A program made the translations under genes and the position numbers. A stretch of 34,766 nt of DNA from NCBI GenBank assembly GCA_900769175.1, contig CAAGFP010000071.1, forward strand, positions 1 through 34,766. Reading direction: 5' to 3'. The notes under the pieces are model-generated. The model saw nothing but the letters and a program-made list of their open reading frames with translations. It made no database searches and was not told the DNA's origin. Source of the stretch: Lachnospiraceae bacterium. GTDB lineage: Bacteria > Bacillota > Clostridia > Lachnospirales > Lachnospiraceae. Positions 23,839 to 31,357 of this stretch are shown here, in pieces (the stretch's first letter is position 1; every line of letters begins with the position of its first letter).

Positions 23839-24651
23839 ATGAGTGCAAAAAGATTACCTGTATTTTTCATCTGCTTCTTTTGCCTGCTTTTTGCTTCTTG
23901 CACGGCGCCGGCCGAGAATTTTTCGACCGCTTTTTCTGCGGACGAAACGGTATCAGAGGAAAAAGCTGCTGTCCGTTTCATACAGCCCGGTTATGCTTCC
24001 AACGCATTGCATACCGTTTGGGATATGAAGATTTGGGACGGATGTATAATCGGCGCGGAAGATTTTGATAAAAATCAAACTCTGGGCACGGCAAGGCGGT
24101 ACCGCTTGGAAGCAAACGAGTGGGAAAGCTGCGGAACGATTCCGGACGAGCAAATCGGGCAGTTTATTGTTCTTGAAGACCGATTGATGATTCCGAGCTT
24201 TGACCCGAGAGAGGATTTGAGTCTCGGTAATTATTATGTTTTGAAAGAAAACGGCTTTACCACCCGACGCGTATTGCCGAACGGTATTCATTGCTTCGCC
24301 CTCGCAAAATACGACCGTCAATTCTTCGCGGCGCTCGGTGTCAGTCCCGGAAATACGCCTGTTGTATCGGCTGAAAACGACAACGGAAAATTTCAATCCG
24401 TTCCGTTTATCGGAGCGGATGGCTGCCCGCTTTCCACAAAAGCGTTCACGAGGGTGCGTGCCTATGATTTTCTGACAATCGGCGAAACGCTTTACACCGT
24501 TGTCAAACTTGATGCAAATTTACAGGCATATCTTGATGCTGGTGCAGCAATATACAAAAATAAGAACTGCAACGACAAAGAAATCCTCGTTGCCATTGAT
24601 AAGGCTATTAAGTTCAGCTTGCAGCTTCGCTCCAAAAAGGAACTGATTTAA
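23839..24651 (+). CDS. Putative lipoprotein with foreign C-terminal tail
   Basis: The start at ATG 23839 gives an N-terminal lipoprotein signal (MSAKRLPVFFICFFCLLFASC), with LFASC as lipobox and C21 as the lipidated Cys. A segment of short beta motifs follows (RYRLEANEWESC, YYVLKENGFTTRRVL), resembling a beta-propeller surface lipoprotein. The last 35 or so residues differ: IDKAIKFSLQLRSKKELI at the end is a hallmark of type I restriction R subunits (HsdR), which places a recombination junction near 24515-24560. The gene is probably truncated and fused to HsdR debris. It lies divergently from the RiPP operon and could be an immunity or adhesion protein; the role is unknown. Confidence 0.55.
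   Translation: MSAKRLPVFFICFFCLLFASCTAPAENFSTAFSADETVSEEKAAVRFIQPGYASNALHTVWDMKIWDGCIIGAEDFDKNQTLGTARRYRLEANEWESCGTIPDEQIGQFIVLEDRLMIPSFDPREDLSLGNYYVLKENGFTTRRVLPNGIHCFALAKYDRQFFAALGVSPGNTPVVSAENDNGKFQSVPFIGADGCPLSTKAFTRVRAYDFLTIGETLYTVVKLDANLQAYLDAGAAIYKNKNCNDKEILVAIDKAIKFSLQLRSKKELI
24526..24651 (+). pseudogene. HsdR (type I restriction) C-terminal fragment fused to lipoprotein
   Basis: The last 35-42 residues before TAA 24649-24651 (ending AIDKAIKFSLQLRSKKELI) match the C-terminal helix region of HsdR-type restriction subunits. In those proteins ELRSKKELI is followed by ESFI or similar; here a stop follows at once. No other HsdR part is present, so this is a scrap joined to an unrelated lipoprotein. 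The exact joint cannot be set by eye. Confidence 0.5.
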
Positions 24652-24663
24652 AAAACTTGGTAG

Positions 24664-24990
24664 TGTCAAGAGTTATGCGCAAATTTGTTTTGGCTCTGGC
24701 AGTAATTTATTTCAGGGGGCGGTTTCACGCCCCTTGGTTACATTCCAGCGGGCAGGGTGCAAAGGGTCAAGGGCGAATAAGCTTATGGGTAATATGCAGT
24801 TCTGCGCACAAGCTGTCAAACGGATGAATGCGATTTGTTTTTTTGTATGGGTAAACTCTTCGCCATTGTCTGTCTGGATGGTGTCAGGAGCATATCCAAA
24901 CCAAATGATTGCACGCTTTACGAAATCGCAGGTAGAGTAACCTCTGGTCTCTCTGTATGCATAAATAAAACGCTTTCGGCTAGGGTGATA
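24664..24990 (-). mobile_element. IS transposase fragment (DDE integrase core), frameshifted
   Basis: Read on the minus strand from about 24990, the translation gives SRKRFIYAYRET, then CDFVKRAIIWFGYAPDTIQ and TDNGEEFTH. The Asp of TDNG is a catalytic residue of an integrase-core transposase of the IS3/IS481 kind. After the AAAAAAAC tract near 24836-24842 the correct frame continues as TNRIHPFDSLCAELHITHKL and IRP, so a frameshift separates the two halves. The 5' part of the gene is absent. TGTCAAGAGTTATGCGCAAA at 24664-24683 may be the inverted-repeat end of the element. It is a dead relic inserted beside the HsdR scrap. Confidence 0.75.
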
Positions 24991-25218
24991 AGTATAAGTG
25001 AAGATTTTTTCGATAATGCCATTTTAAGTTTTATTTCCGAAGAACCAAAATCGCAAATCAGTGTAATAAGTGATTTTTTAGGGAAATGGTATTGCACGGA
25101 TTTTCGCTTTGTTTCAGAGCGTATTGAATACTTGATTAAAATCGGCAAAATTGAAATCGTCGAAAATAAAACAGATAATAAAGGAAGTTATATTATCAGA
25201 ACGATTAAAAAGAAATAA
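24976..25218 (+). pseudogene. DUF3658-like C-terminal remnant
   Basis: The plus-strand frame ending at TAA 25216-25218 has a compact, winged-helix-like C-terminal domain (EDFFDNAILSFISEEPKSQI, SDFLGKWYCTDFRFVSERIE, YLIKIGKIEIVENK). This resembles the DUF3658 domain seen at the end of DUF1835 proteins. Its upstream sequence is antisense to the IS fragment and is not part of the gene, so the 5' half has been lost. It is a 3' fragment left at the rearrangement border; no start with a ribosome site is visible. Confidence 0.55.
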
Positions 25219-25271
25219 GTCGAATTTTTAAAGTCTTTTTATCGCTGTAATTTTAAGTGCCGCAGACAAAG

Positions 25272-25308
25272 AAAAATCCTCTGAAACAGGCCGTTTCAGA
25301 GGATTTTT
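25272..25308. terminator. Strong bidirectional hairpin before the transposon cargo
   Basis: AAAAATCCTCTGAAAC (25272-25287) pairs perfectly with GTTTCAGAGGATTTTT (25293-25308) around a five-base loop. T and A tracts are built in on both sides. Confidence 0.85.
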
Positions 25309-25425
25309 GGTACGAGCGTTCATAACGGATTTGATTAAATACATGAAAAACAAGCCGTAACACACATATTCGGCACTCAAATCGCTTATTTTCGTTCCTT
25401 CAAACACAAAATGGAGGAATTTATC

Positions 25426-25782
25426 ATGAAAATCGAAATTGCTTACACAGAAATCAATGGCATTAACTACCCGAACCTTCACTTGCCAAAGCAACCGAAA
25501 GTCAACATCGGTAAATACGGGCAGATGAGGCTTGAATTCTTGAAGAAGCACCGCAGAGGCACATACACTACCCTGCTGACCGAAGGAAGATTAGCGGCAC
25601 ACTTGTCTGCCATAGATCAAGAAGCACGCGCACAAGTCGAATATCTTACCACGAAGTTAGCCAAGAAGCGCGGTATTGGCGAAAACATCAAAGCAAACAA
25701 TCCTCTCCTGTGGGTTCGAGAAATGAACAACTGTAAGGCATCTGCCGAGGAAGTTGTGCTTCGGGAGGTAGTGTATCAATGA
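25426..25782 (+). CDS. TnpV-like transposon-encoded protein
   Basis: The 118-residue protein matches the TnpV family carried on clostridial transposons. Conserved parts are the IGKYGQMRLEFLKKHRRGTYTTLL segment and the LWVREMNN motif near the end. Function in transposition is unknown. The start is ATG 25426, with GGAGG at 25413-25417; the earlier ATG 25411 contains that site and was rejected. The stop overlaps the following gene (ATGA). It marks the left side of the AT-rich region that contains the restriction island, so the island may have arrived with a mobile element, although no complete transposase or resolvase is visible. Confidence 0.82.
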   Translation: MKIEIAYTEINGINYPNLHLPKQPKVNIGKYGQMRLEFLKKHRRGTYTTLLTEGRLAAHLSAIDQEARAQVEYLTTKLAKKRGIGENIKANNPLLWVREMNNCKASAEEVVLREVVYQ

Positions 25783-26045
25783 CGAGCATTATTAAAGAAC
25801 TTTGGTACGGAAACATTTGCTCGCAAGAGGACGATATATTAGATAAGCCGGAGTTTAAGGAACTACTCTGCTACATGGCACGTCATCAAGCCGACCTCAA
25901 AGAAACCTTGACCGATAAGCAAAAAGAAGTTCTTGACAGGCTGATGGATAACCGAATTGAGTTTGATAGTCTTGCTGAAGCGGCAATATTTGAATACGGC
26001 TTCAAACTCGGTGCAAAGATGATGCTTGAAATGTTGGCAGAATAA
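25779..26045 (+). CDS. DUF6809-like small protein
   Basis: This 88-residue protein begins MTSIIKELWYGNICSQ and has an acidic, helical middle and the C-terminal AAIFEYGFKLGAKMMLEML pattern. These features fit DUF6809, a family found beside TnpV and other clostridial transposon cargo. It overlaps TnpV by four bases (ATGA) and was clearly inherited with it. The function is unknown. A 12-base-pair hairpin follows at 26063-26099. Confidence 0.7.
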   Translation: MTSIIKELWYGNICSQEDDILDKPEFKELLCYMARHQADLKETLTDKQKEVLDRLMDNRIEFDSLAEAAIFEYGFKLGAKMMLEMLAE

Positions 26046-26062
26046 AACTGAATAGCTTAATA

Positions 26063-26099
26063 AAGCCCGTAGCATTGAATTTTTCTTTGCTACGGGCTT
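26063..26099 (+). terminator. Hairpin after the DUF6809 gene
   Basis: AAGCCCGTAGCA (26063-26074) pairs perfectly with TGCTACGGGCTT (26088-26099) around a T-rich 13-base loop. No long T-run follows, so termination is likely but imperfect. It separates the transposon cargo from the restriction operon. Confidence 0.6.
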
Positions 26100-26164
26100 A
26101 TGTGTCATACCGCTTTTATCGACAATAATTTACAAGTTATTGACAGTAAAGCTAATCAAATCTA

Positions 26165-26193
26165 TTGACAAGCTAAACGAAATCGTTTATAAT
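26165..26193 (+). promoter_or_regulatory. Consensus sigma-A promoter of the restriction operon
   Basis: TTGACA (26165-26170) and TATAAT (26188-26193) are both perfect and spaced by exactly 17 bases. They lie 32 bases upstream of the XRE gene start, the first gene of the operon. Confidence 0.9.
26175..26188 (+). promoter_or_regulatory. Palindromic operator-like site inside the promoter spacer
   Basis: AAACGA-AA-TCGTTT is a perfect inverted repeat with a two-base centre. It lies between the -35 and -10 boxes and touches the first base of the -10. An XRE regulator encoded directly downstream would block RNA polymerase by binding here; the binding itself is inference. Confidence 0.55.
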
Positions 26194-26225
26194 TATATAG
26201 TGTATATTTGTATTTGGAGGACGAT

Positions 26226-26435
26226 ATGGGGATTTCGGAACAAATAAGAGTTTTATGTGTCAGATCTAACATCAGTATGGCAGAATTGGCACGACGATTG
26301 GGTGTCTCGCCACAAAGCTTAAGCGCAAAGATGAAGCGAGAAAGCTTTACCATATCAGAACTTGAAAAAATTGCGGAAGCGGTAGGAGCTTCTTTTGTTC
26401 GCAAATTTGTATTATATAATGGGAATGAAGTATAA
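26226..26435 (+). CDS. XRE-family HTH regulator (restriction controller-like)
   Basis: This 69-residue protein is a lone helix-turn-helix of the XRE/Cro type. The recognition unit is MAELARRLGVSPQSLSAKMKR, preceded by a first helix and followed by ISELEKIAEAVG. Such small proteins control restriction-modification operons (C proteins) so that methylation precedes restriction. The start is ATG 26226 after GGAGGA (26216-26221); a TTG frame extension to 26208 includes that site and was rejected. It is the first gene of the operon, 12 bases before methyltransferase 1. The palindrome in its own promoter fits autoregulation. Confidence 0.78.
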   Translation: MGISEQIRVLCVRSNISMAELARRLGVSPQSLSAKMKRESFTISELEKIAEAVGASFVRKFVLYNGNEV

Positions 26436-26446
26436 GAGGTATCGAA

Positions 26447-27502
26447 ATGGCGATTTATAGATTGGGTGAATTGTTTTGCGGACCAGGCGGATTGGCTTGG
26501 GGAGCTACTAACGCTGATATTGGTTTAGATGACTACAAAATACAGCACGCATGGGCAAACGATTATGATAACGATACTTGCAATACATATAGACGTAATA
26601 TTTGTCCTAATGAACCTGAAAGTGTGATTTGGGGAGATGTTAGAAAACTCGATTTGAAAAGTTTGCCAGGTATAGATGCATTGGCATTTGGATTTCCTTG
26701 TAACGATTTTTCGGTTGTCGGAGAGCAAAAAGGCTTTAACGGTCAGTTCGGACCACTCTATTCCTACGGAGTGCAAATTCTAAAAACACATAAGCCATTA
26801 TGGTTTTTAGCCGAGAATGTGGGTGGACTTCGTAGTGCAAACGAGGGAAATGCATTTAATAAAATATTGTCCGATATGAAGGATGCTGGATATCGAGTAT
26901 ACCCTAACTTGTATAAGTTTGAAAAGTATGGTGTTCCACAGGCAAGACACAGAGTGATTATTGTCGGCATCCGCAATGATCTGCCTTATGAATTCAAGAT
27001 TCCAAGCTATCTGCCATATGCAGATGTAGATGTTTCTTGCCGCACTGCTATTGAGGTGCCGCCTGTTCCGGCAGATGCTTCGAACAATGAGCTCACACAA
27101 CAATCTGCTATTGTTGTGGAACGGTTAAAACATATCAAACCCGGCCAAAACGCATTTACTGCCGATTTGCCTGCTGATTTACAGCTCAATGTAAAAGGGG
27201 CAAAAATCAGTCAAATTTATAAACGTCTTGACCCAACCAAACCTGCGTACACAGTAACCGGCTCCGGCGGTGGCGGCACGCACATCTATCATTGGAGTGA
27301 GCCTCGCGCCTTGACAAATCGTGAAAGAGCAAGGCTACAAACATTTCCTGATACATATGTTTTTGAAGGTTCAAAAGAATCAGTAAGAAAACAGATAGGA
27401 ATGGCAGTTCCTTGTGAGGGAGCGAAAATAATATTTGAAGCGATTCTTAAGACTTTTGCGGGTATAGAATACCCTTGGATAGAACCCAAATTAAGCGAAT
27501 AG
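26447..27502 (+). CDS. DNA cytosine-C5 methyltransferase 1
   Basis: This 351-residue m5C methyltransferase has all core motifs. Motif I is ELFCGPGGL at 8-16. Motif IV has the catalytic C85 in FGFPCNDFSVVG. Motif VI is ENV at 123-125, motif VIII QARHRVIIVG at about 165-174, and motif X is near the end (RKQIGMAVPC). The variable target-recognition region lies at about 185-280. It would methylate the C5 of cytosine at the sequence recognised by the neighbouring nuclease. AAGAGG precedes ATG 26447. It sits between the XRE controller and the AlwI-like nuclease in an operon with two further methyltransferases. Confidence 0.92.
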   Translation: MAIYRLGELFCGPGGLAWGATNADIGLDDYKIQHAWANDYDNDTCNTYRRNICPNEPESVIWGDVRKLDLKSLPGIDALAFGFPCNDFSVVGEQKGFNGQFGPLYSYGVQILKTHKPLWFLAENVGGLRSANEGNAFNKILSDMKDAGYRVYPNLYKFEKYGVPQARHRVIIVGIRNDLPYEFKIPSYLPYADVDVSCRTAIEVPPVPADASNNELTQQSAIVVERLKHIKPGQNAFTADLPADLQLNVKGAKISQIYKRLDPTKPAYTVTGSGGGGTHIYHWSEPRALTNRERARLQTFPDTYVFEGSKESVRKQIGMAVPCEGAKIIFEAILKTFAGIEYPWIEPKLSE

Positions 27503-27518
27503 ACGAAAGGAATGTAGT

Positions 27519-29105
27519 ATGGCATATAATCATTGGTTTGTTTCAAGACAAAAAAGACAATTAACCACAATATTACCGGCTCTCATTGCGTTTAGTGATA
27601 TTTGCGTTGGAAAGAAATGGGCAGGAAATACTGCGTTGCAATTAGCTTTTGAAGATGAGTTGCAACGACGAGACATTACCGAACATGGTAAACTAAGAGC
27701 AAGAAAACAAAATCAAGGCGGCGGAGGAACGAGAACGCTATTCAAACAGATGAAGGATCTCGGACTTGTGTTTACCGAGGATGACAATGGAAAATGCCGA
27801 TTGACACTTATTGCCGAAGCAATTATCAAAGGTGATATTACTTTCGTTGAAGCAATGAGACTTCAGCTTCAGAAATATCAGTATCCTTCTGCGGCGTGTT
27901 GGTCAGGGAGCGGCGCGGTCTGCCGTTCCTTTAAAGTTCATCCTTTTCAATTTATTTTGAGATTGCTTAGATATACCCCTTTGGAAAATTACCTTACAAA
28001 CGATGAACTTGCTTACATTGTAATTCACCAAGCCAATTCTGACGATGATGAAACTTTTAATGCCGTATCCGGTTGGATTCTTGCACACAGAAAAGACGGG
28101 AGTTTACCGCTTTCAATGATCGACCAAGTATGCATCACCGACAAGATGACAGCCGAGCAAGCAAAAGCTATTAAAGTTACGCAAGCGGCATATCAAAACA
28201 TTGCTAATACATTTTGTAACTACCTCAGTTTAACTCAGTATATTGATAGAGGGTACAAACAAATCAGTATACGAAGCGGCAAAAAACAAGAAGTAGACGC
28301 ATTTATTCAATCAAAGCCGACATATATACCCAGCCCTGAGTTGACCGAAAATTATATCCGTGCTTATGGTCGAGGAAATGCGGCAAAAGATTTGCGTAAT
28401 TTTGAAAGAGAAGACCGCAAAACTAAAAAAGAATTGAATGAGGCTCGTATAAGAAAAGAATATGTACTGTTGGCGCTAAAAACACCCATTACAGGTATAA
28501 CTCCCGATATAGTTCAAACAATTACCCACAACACCGGCATTGATGAATCATTTGTAGAAAAATTTTTGATTCGGTGCTATCCAAACGGCAACATTTCGGA
28601 CTTCTTTTTGTCGTATAAAGAGTACGCACACATGGGTACAGAAGGGGCACGTGATTTTGAACTCGCAACATGTGAAATCTTCAAAAAGATTATTAAAATG
28701 CGTGTTAAGCATGTTGGTCCTATTGGGAATACGCCTGATGTATTTGTTGAATCCGAGGAAGGAAAATACTGTGGTATTATTGATAACAAGGCATATAAGA
28801 AAGGTTATAGTATAACGGGTGATCATTCACGTGTAATGAAAGATGTCTATATTCCCAATGTCAATGTATATGGCGAAGCAAAATATCCCCTTGCTTTCTT
28901 TACTTATATTGCAGGTTCTTTTGGAACGAATATAAACAGCCAAATCCAATCTCTATATAGTGAAACTGGTGTTTGTGGTTCGGCAATGCCTGTCGATATT
29001 TTTATAAATATCGTTCAAGATTATGCGGAAAAGGGGTACGACCATTACATATTGAGAAATATTTTTTCCGTTAATCGAGAAGTCAGACTGTCAGATATCC
29101 GTTAA
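27519..29105 (+). CDS. AlwI-family type II restriction endonuclease
   Basis: This 528-residue nuclease resembles the AlwI/BstNBI family of type IIS enzymes. The N-terminus begins MAYNHWFVSRQKR, with the family's W-[FY]-V/I-S pattern. A winged-helix DNA-binding part has TRTLFKQMKDLGLVF and the LQKYQYPSA motif typical of the family (about 75-135). A C-terminal catalytic domain has P406-D407 and D422-N-K424, the D...D-x-K triad of a PD-(D/E)XK nuclease. It would cut DNA at an unmethylated asymmetric site, a few bases outside it. The site cannot be read from the sequence. AAAGGAATG precedes ATG 27519. It follows methyltransferase 1 after 16 bases. Confidence 0.82.
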   Translation: MAYNHWFVSRQKRQLTTILPALIAFSDICVGKKWAGNTALQLAFEDELQRRDITEHGKLRARKQNQGGGGTRTLFKQMKDLGLVFTEDDNGKCRLTLIAEAIIKGDITFVEAMRLQLQKYQYPSAACWSGSGAVCRSFKVHPFQFILRLLRYTPLENYLTNDELAYIVIHQANSDDDETFNAVSGWILAHRKDGSLPLSMIDQVCITDKMTAEQAKAIKVTQAAYQNIANTFCNYLSLTQYIDRGYKQISIRSGKKQEVDAFIQSKPTYIPSPELTENYIRAYGRGNAAKDLRNFEREDRKTKKELNEARIRKEYVLLALKTPITGITPDIVQTITHNTGIDESFVEKFLIRCYPNGNISDFFLSYKEYAHMGTEGARDFELATCEIFKKIIKMRVKHVGPIGNTPDVFVESEEGKYCGIIDNKAYKKGYSITGDHSRVMKDVYIPNVNVYGEAKYPLAFFTYIAGSFGTNINSQIQSLYSETGVCGSAMPVDIFINIVQDYAEKGYDHYILRNIFSVNREVRLSDIR

Positions 29106-29131
29106 ACTGTAAAACATAGTGGGGCAATATA

Positions 29132-30051
29132 ATGAGGGTATGCAGTTTGTTTTCTGGCATAGGTGGTATTGATATCGGCTTTAGACAAGCAGGGTATAGT
29201 ATCGTTTGGGCAAATGAGTATGATGCCGCCGCTTGTAAAACCTATAGGCATTATTTTGGAGACTCTTATCTCGTTGAGGATGATATAAGAAACATCAAGA
29301 TAGCAAACATCCCTGATTTTGATGTGCTAACCGCCGGCTTCCCGTGCCAACCATTTTCGGTTGCCGGACGACAACGAGGTTTTGGAGATAAGCGAGGCAA
29401 TTTGTTCTTTGAGATTACAAGGATAATAGATTCCAAACGCCCCCAAGTGGTGTTTTTAGAAAATGTTCCTAATCTTATGGAGCATGACGAGGGAAAAACT
29501 TTTCTTGTGATCTTCAATTCACTTGCTCAGTTCGGATACTCTGTTTATTATAAGGTTATGGCGGCAAATGAATACTGTAATCTCCCGCAAATCAGAAAAC
29601 GTATTTATATAGTTGCTTTTCGTGATGATATAGCTGATCGCATTTATCAGCATCCCGAACCCGTAGAGCTGATACTAAAATCTTCAGATATTGTTCGTAG
29701 GAGTGAAAAACAGAACGATATATATATTATTACAACGGCACGGATATGTATCAATATCTCGCTCGGAATATGCGTGATAAGGAAGCGATTTATCGCATTA
29801 CCGATACCGAAGTGCGTTGGACGAAAAACAAAATGTGTCCCACGCTGACAGCAAATATGGGTACTTATCCCGATAGAGTGCCCGTTGTGTGGGATGATTA
29901 TGGAATAAGAAAATTAACGCTACGAGAATGTCTTGATTTTCAAGGTTTTCCGAAAGATTTCTATTTTCCTAATACGATTACTATTGACGATGCATATAAA
30001 CAGATCGGTAATTCTGTTTGCGTGCCGATTATAAAGATTATTTCAAGCTAG
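29132..30051 (+). pseudogene. DNA cytosine-C5 methyltransferase 2, frameshifted at an AT repeat
   Basis: The gene runs in one frame from ATG 29132 to about 29727 and resumes in the next frame to TAG 30049-30051. The first frame has motif I (LFSGIGGIDIG at 6-16), motif IV with the catalytic C72 in GFPCQPFSVAG, ENV at 110-112 and QIRKR. The second frame starts YYYNGTDMYQYL and carries the target region (KNKMCPTLTANMG) and motifs IX-X (ECLDFQGFP, QIGNSV). Removing two bases, one AT unit of the (AT)5 tract at 29718-29727, gives a continuous 305-residue protein of normal length. The allele may be off by slippage, or it may be a sequencing error. In the read frame it would end at 29848. Confidence 0.88.
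29718..29727 (+). repeat. (AT)5 dinucleotide tract at the methyltransferase 2 frameshift
   Basis: Five AT units sit exactly where the reading frame of methyltransferase 2 changes. With four units the frame is restored (Asp-Ile-Tyr-Tyr-Tyr-Asn-Gly). Short dinucleotide tracts can slip, so this may be a phase-variation switch; the tract is short for high-rate slippage. Confidence 0.6.
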
Positions 30052-30124
30052 ATATTACAAATAATATAGCAATATACTTGACAAAGAGCATAAAATATAT
30101 CAGATTAGTAGAGGATTTATTTTC

Positions 30125-31351
30125 ATGAGAATTATTGATTTATTCTCCGGTGCGGGAGGACTGACTTTTGGATTTTATTATAAAATCCGCAATAACACTT
30201 TTGTAAGAAACAGACAAAACTCATTTGTTTTTGCAAACGAGTTTGATTCTCATGCCGCTGAAGCTTTTTCCGCAAACTATCCTGATATAGCTATGCTTAA
30301 CCAAGATATAAAAACATTAGACGAACAAACTATTAGTGAAATGATAGGAGACACACCCGTCGACTTAATCATCGGCGGTCCCCCATGTCAGTCATTTAGT
30401 ACGGTTGGACAGCGAGTTTATGATGATAAAGCAACCATGTATGAACAATACTTGAGGATTTTGAGTATTGCACGCCCTAAGATGTTTCTTTTTGAGAATG
30501 TAAAAGGAATACTTTCTATGAAAGAAACTTTTTATGAAAAGGACAAAAATGGTGAAATAATATATGAGACTATAACGAATGAGGAAACAGGCAGAACAAG
30601 AAAAAAACCTAAAATTTCAGGATATGGCGACTATGTTATGAAAATAATAGAAAGAAAGTTTGCTCACATCAACGATGGATTGGGATACAATATTTCAAAA
30701 AAAGTACTTAATGCTGTTGATTTTGGAGTTCCCGAAAATAGAGAACGCGTGTTTATTGTTGGCATAAGAAATGATTTGGACATTGAGTGGGAATACCCTG
30801 TGCCAAGCGAAAATTCCAAGATCACCATAAAAGAGGCTATATCAGATTTGCCAGAAGTTAAAGAGGGACAAACCGTTACACAATATGTAGCATTACCGAG
30901 TAATGAATATCAAAGATTAATGCGACATCACAGTCAAAGTATTACGTGTCATTTTTGCGGCGAATATGGTGATAAAATCAGAACAGTTATAAAGAACGTT
31001 GCACAAGGTCAAGGAAAAGAAGATTTTAATAATCTTGTAGAGGCGGGTGTTGTTGAGTCAAAGTATAAACTTACATCAGGGTATGCTAATACATATGGTA
31101 GACTTGTTGAAAATCAGCCATGTACAACAATTACCAATAATATGACCACTCCTTCGGGATTAAGGTGTATCCACTATGATCAAAATCGCGCACTTACGCC
31201 ACGAGAGGGAGCGCGAATCCAATCTTTCCCTGATTGGTTTGTTTTCAAGGGAGATAAGGCTCATATTACCACGCAAATAGGGAATGCTGTTCCTCCATTA
31301 TTGGCAATTGCCTTAGCAAAACAAATACACAAAGCACTGAAAGGAAATTAA
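30125..31351 (+). CDS. DNA cytosine-C5 methyltransferase 3
   Basis: This 408-residue m5C methyltransferase has motif I LFSGAGGLTFG at 6-16, motif IV with the catalytic C88 in GGPPCQSFSTVGQ, ENV at 124-126, motif VIII ENRERVFIVG, and C-terminal motifs IX-X (REGARIQSFPD, QIGNAVPPLLA). It is larger than the other two. It has an insertion at about 135-175 rich in Lys and Glu, and a CHFCGEYG pair before the target region. GAGGA at 30111-30115 precedes ATG 30125. A TTGACA at 30078-30083 could be part of an internal promoter, but no clear -10 follows. The target may be the second strand of an asymmetric site or a different site altogether. Confidence 0.92.
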   Translation: MRIIDLFSGAGGLTFGFYYKIRNNTFVRNRQNSFVFANEFDSHAAEAFSANYPDIAMLNQDIKTLDEQTISEMIGDTPVDLIIGGPPCQSFSTVGQRVYDDKATMYEQYLRILSIARPKMFLFENVKGILSMKETFYEKDKNGEIIYETITNEETGRTRKKPKISGYGDYVMKIIERKFAHINDGLGYNISKKVLNAVDFGVPENRERVFIVGIRNDLDIEWEYPVPSENSKITIKEAISDLPEVKEGQTVTQYVALPSNEYQRLMRHHSQSITCHFCGEYGDKIRTVIKNVAQGQGKEDFNNLVEAGVVESKYKLTSGYANTYGRLVENQPCTTITNNMTTPSGLRCIHYDQNRALTPREGARIQSFPDWFVFKGDKAHITTQIGNAVPPLLAIALAKQIHKALKGN

Positions 31352-31357
31352 GATACG

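Noticed and set aside
24734..24940. 68-residue plus-strand frame
   Set aside because: It is antisense to the IS transposase fragment, which gives clear DDE integrase motifs on the minus strand.
29746..30051. Separate 101-residue gene
   Set aside because: Its sequence is the missing C-terminal part of methyltransferase 2 in another frame, so it is not an independent gene.
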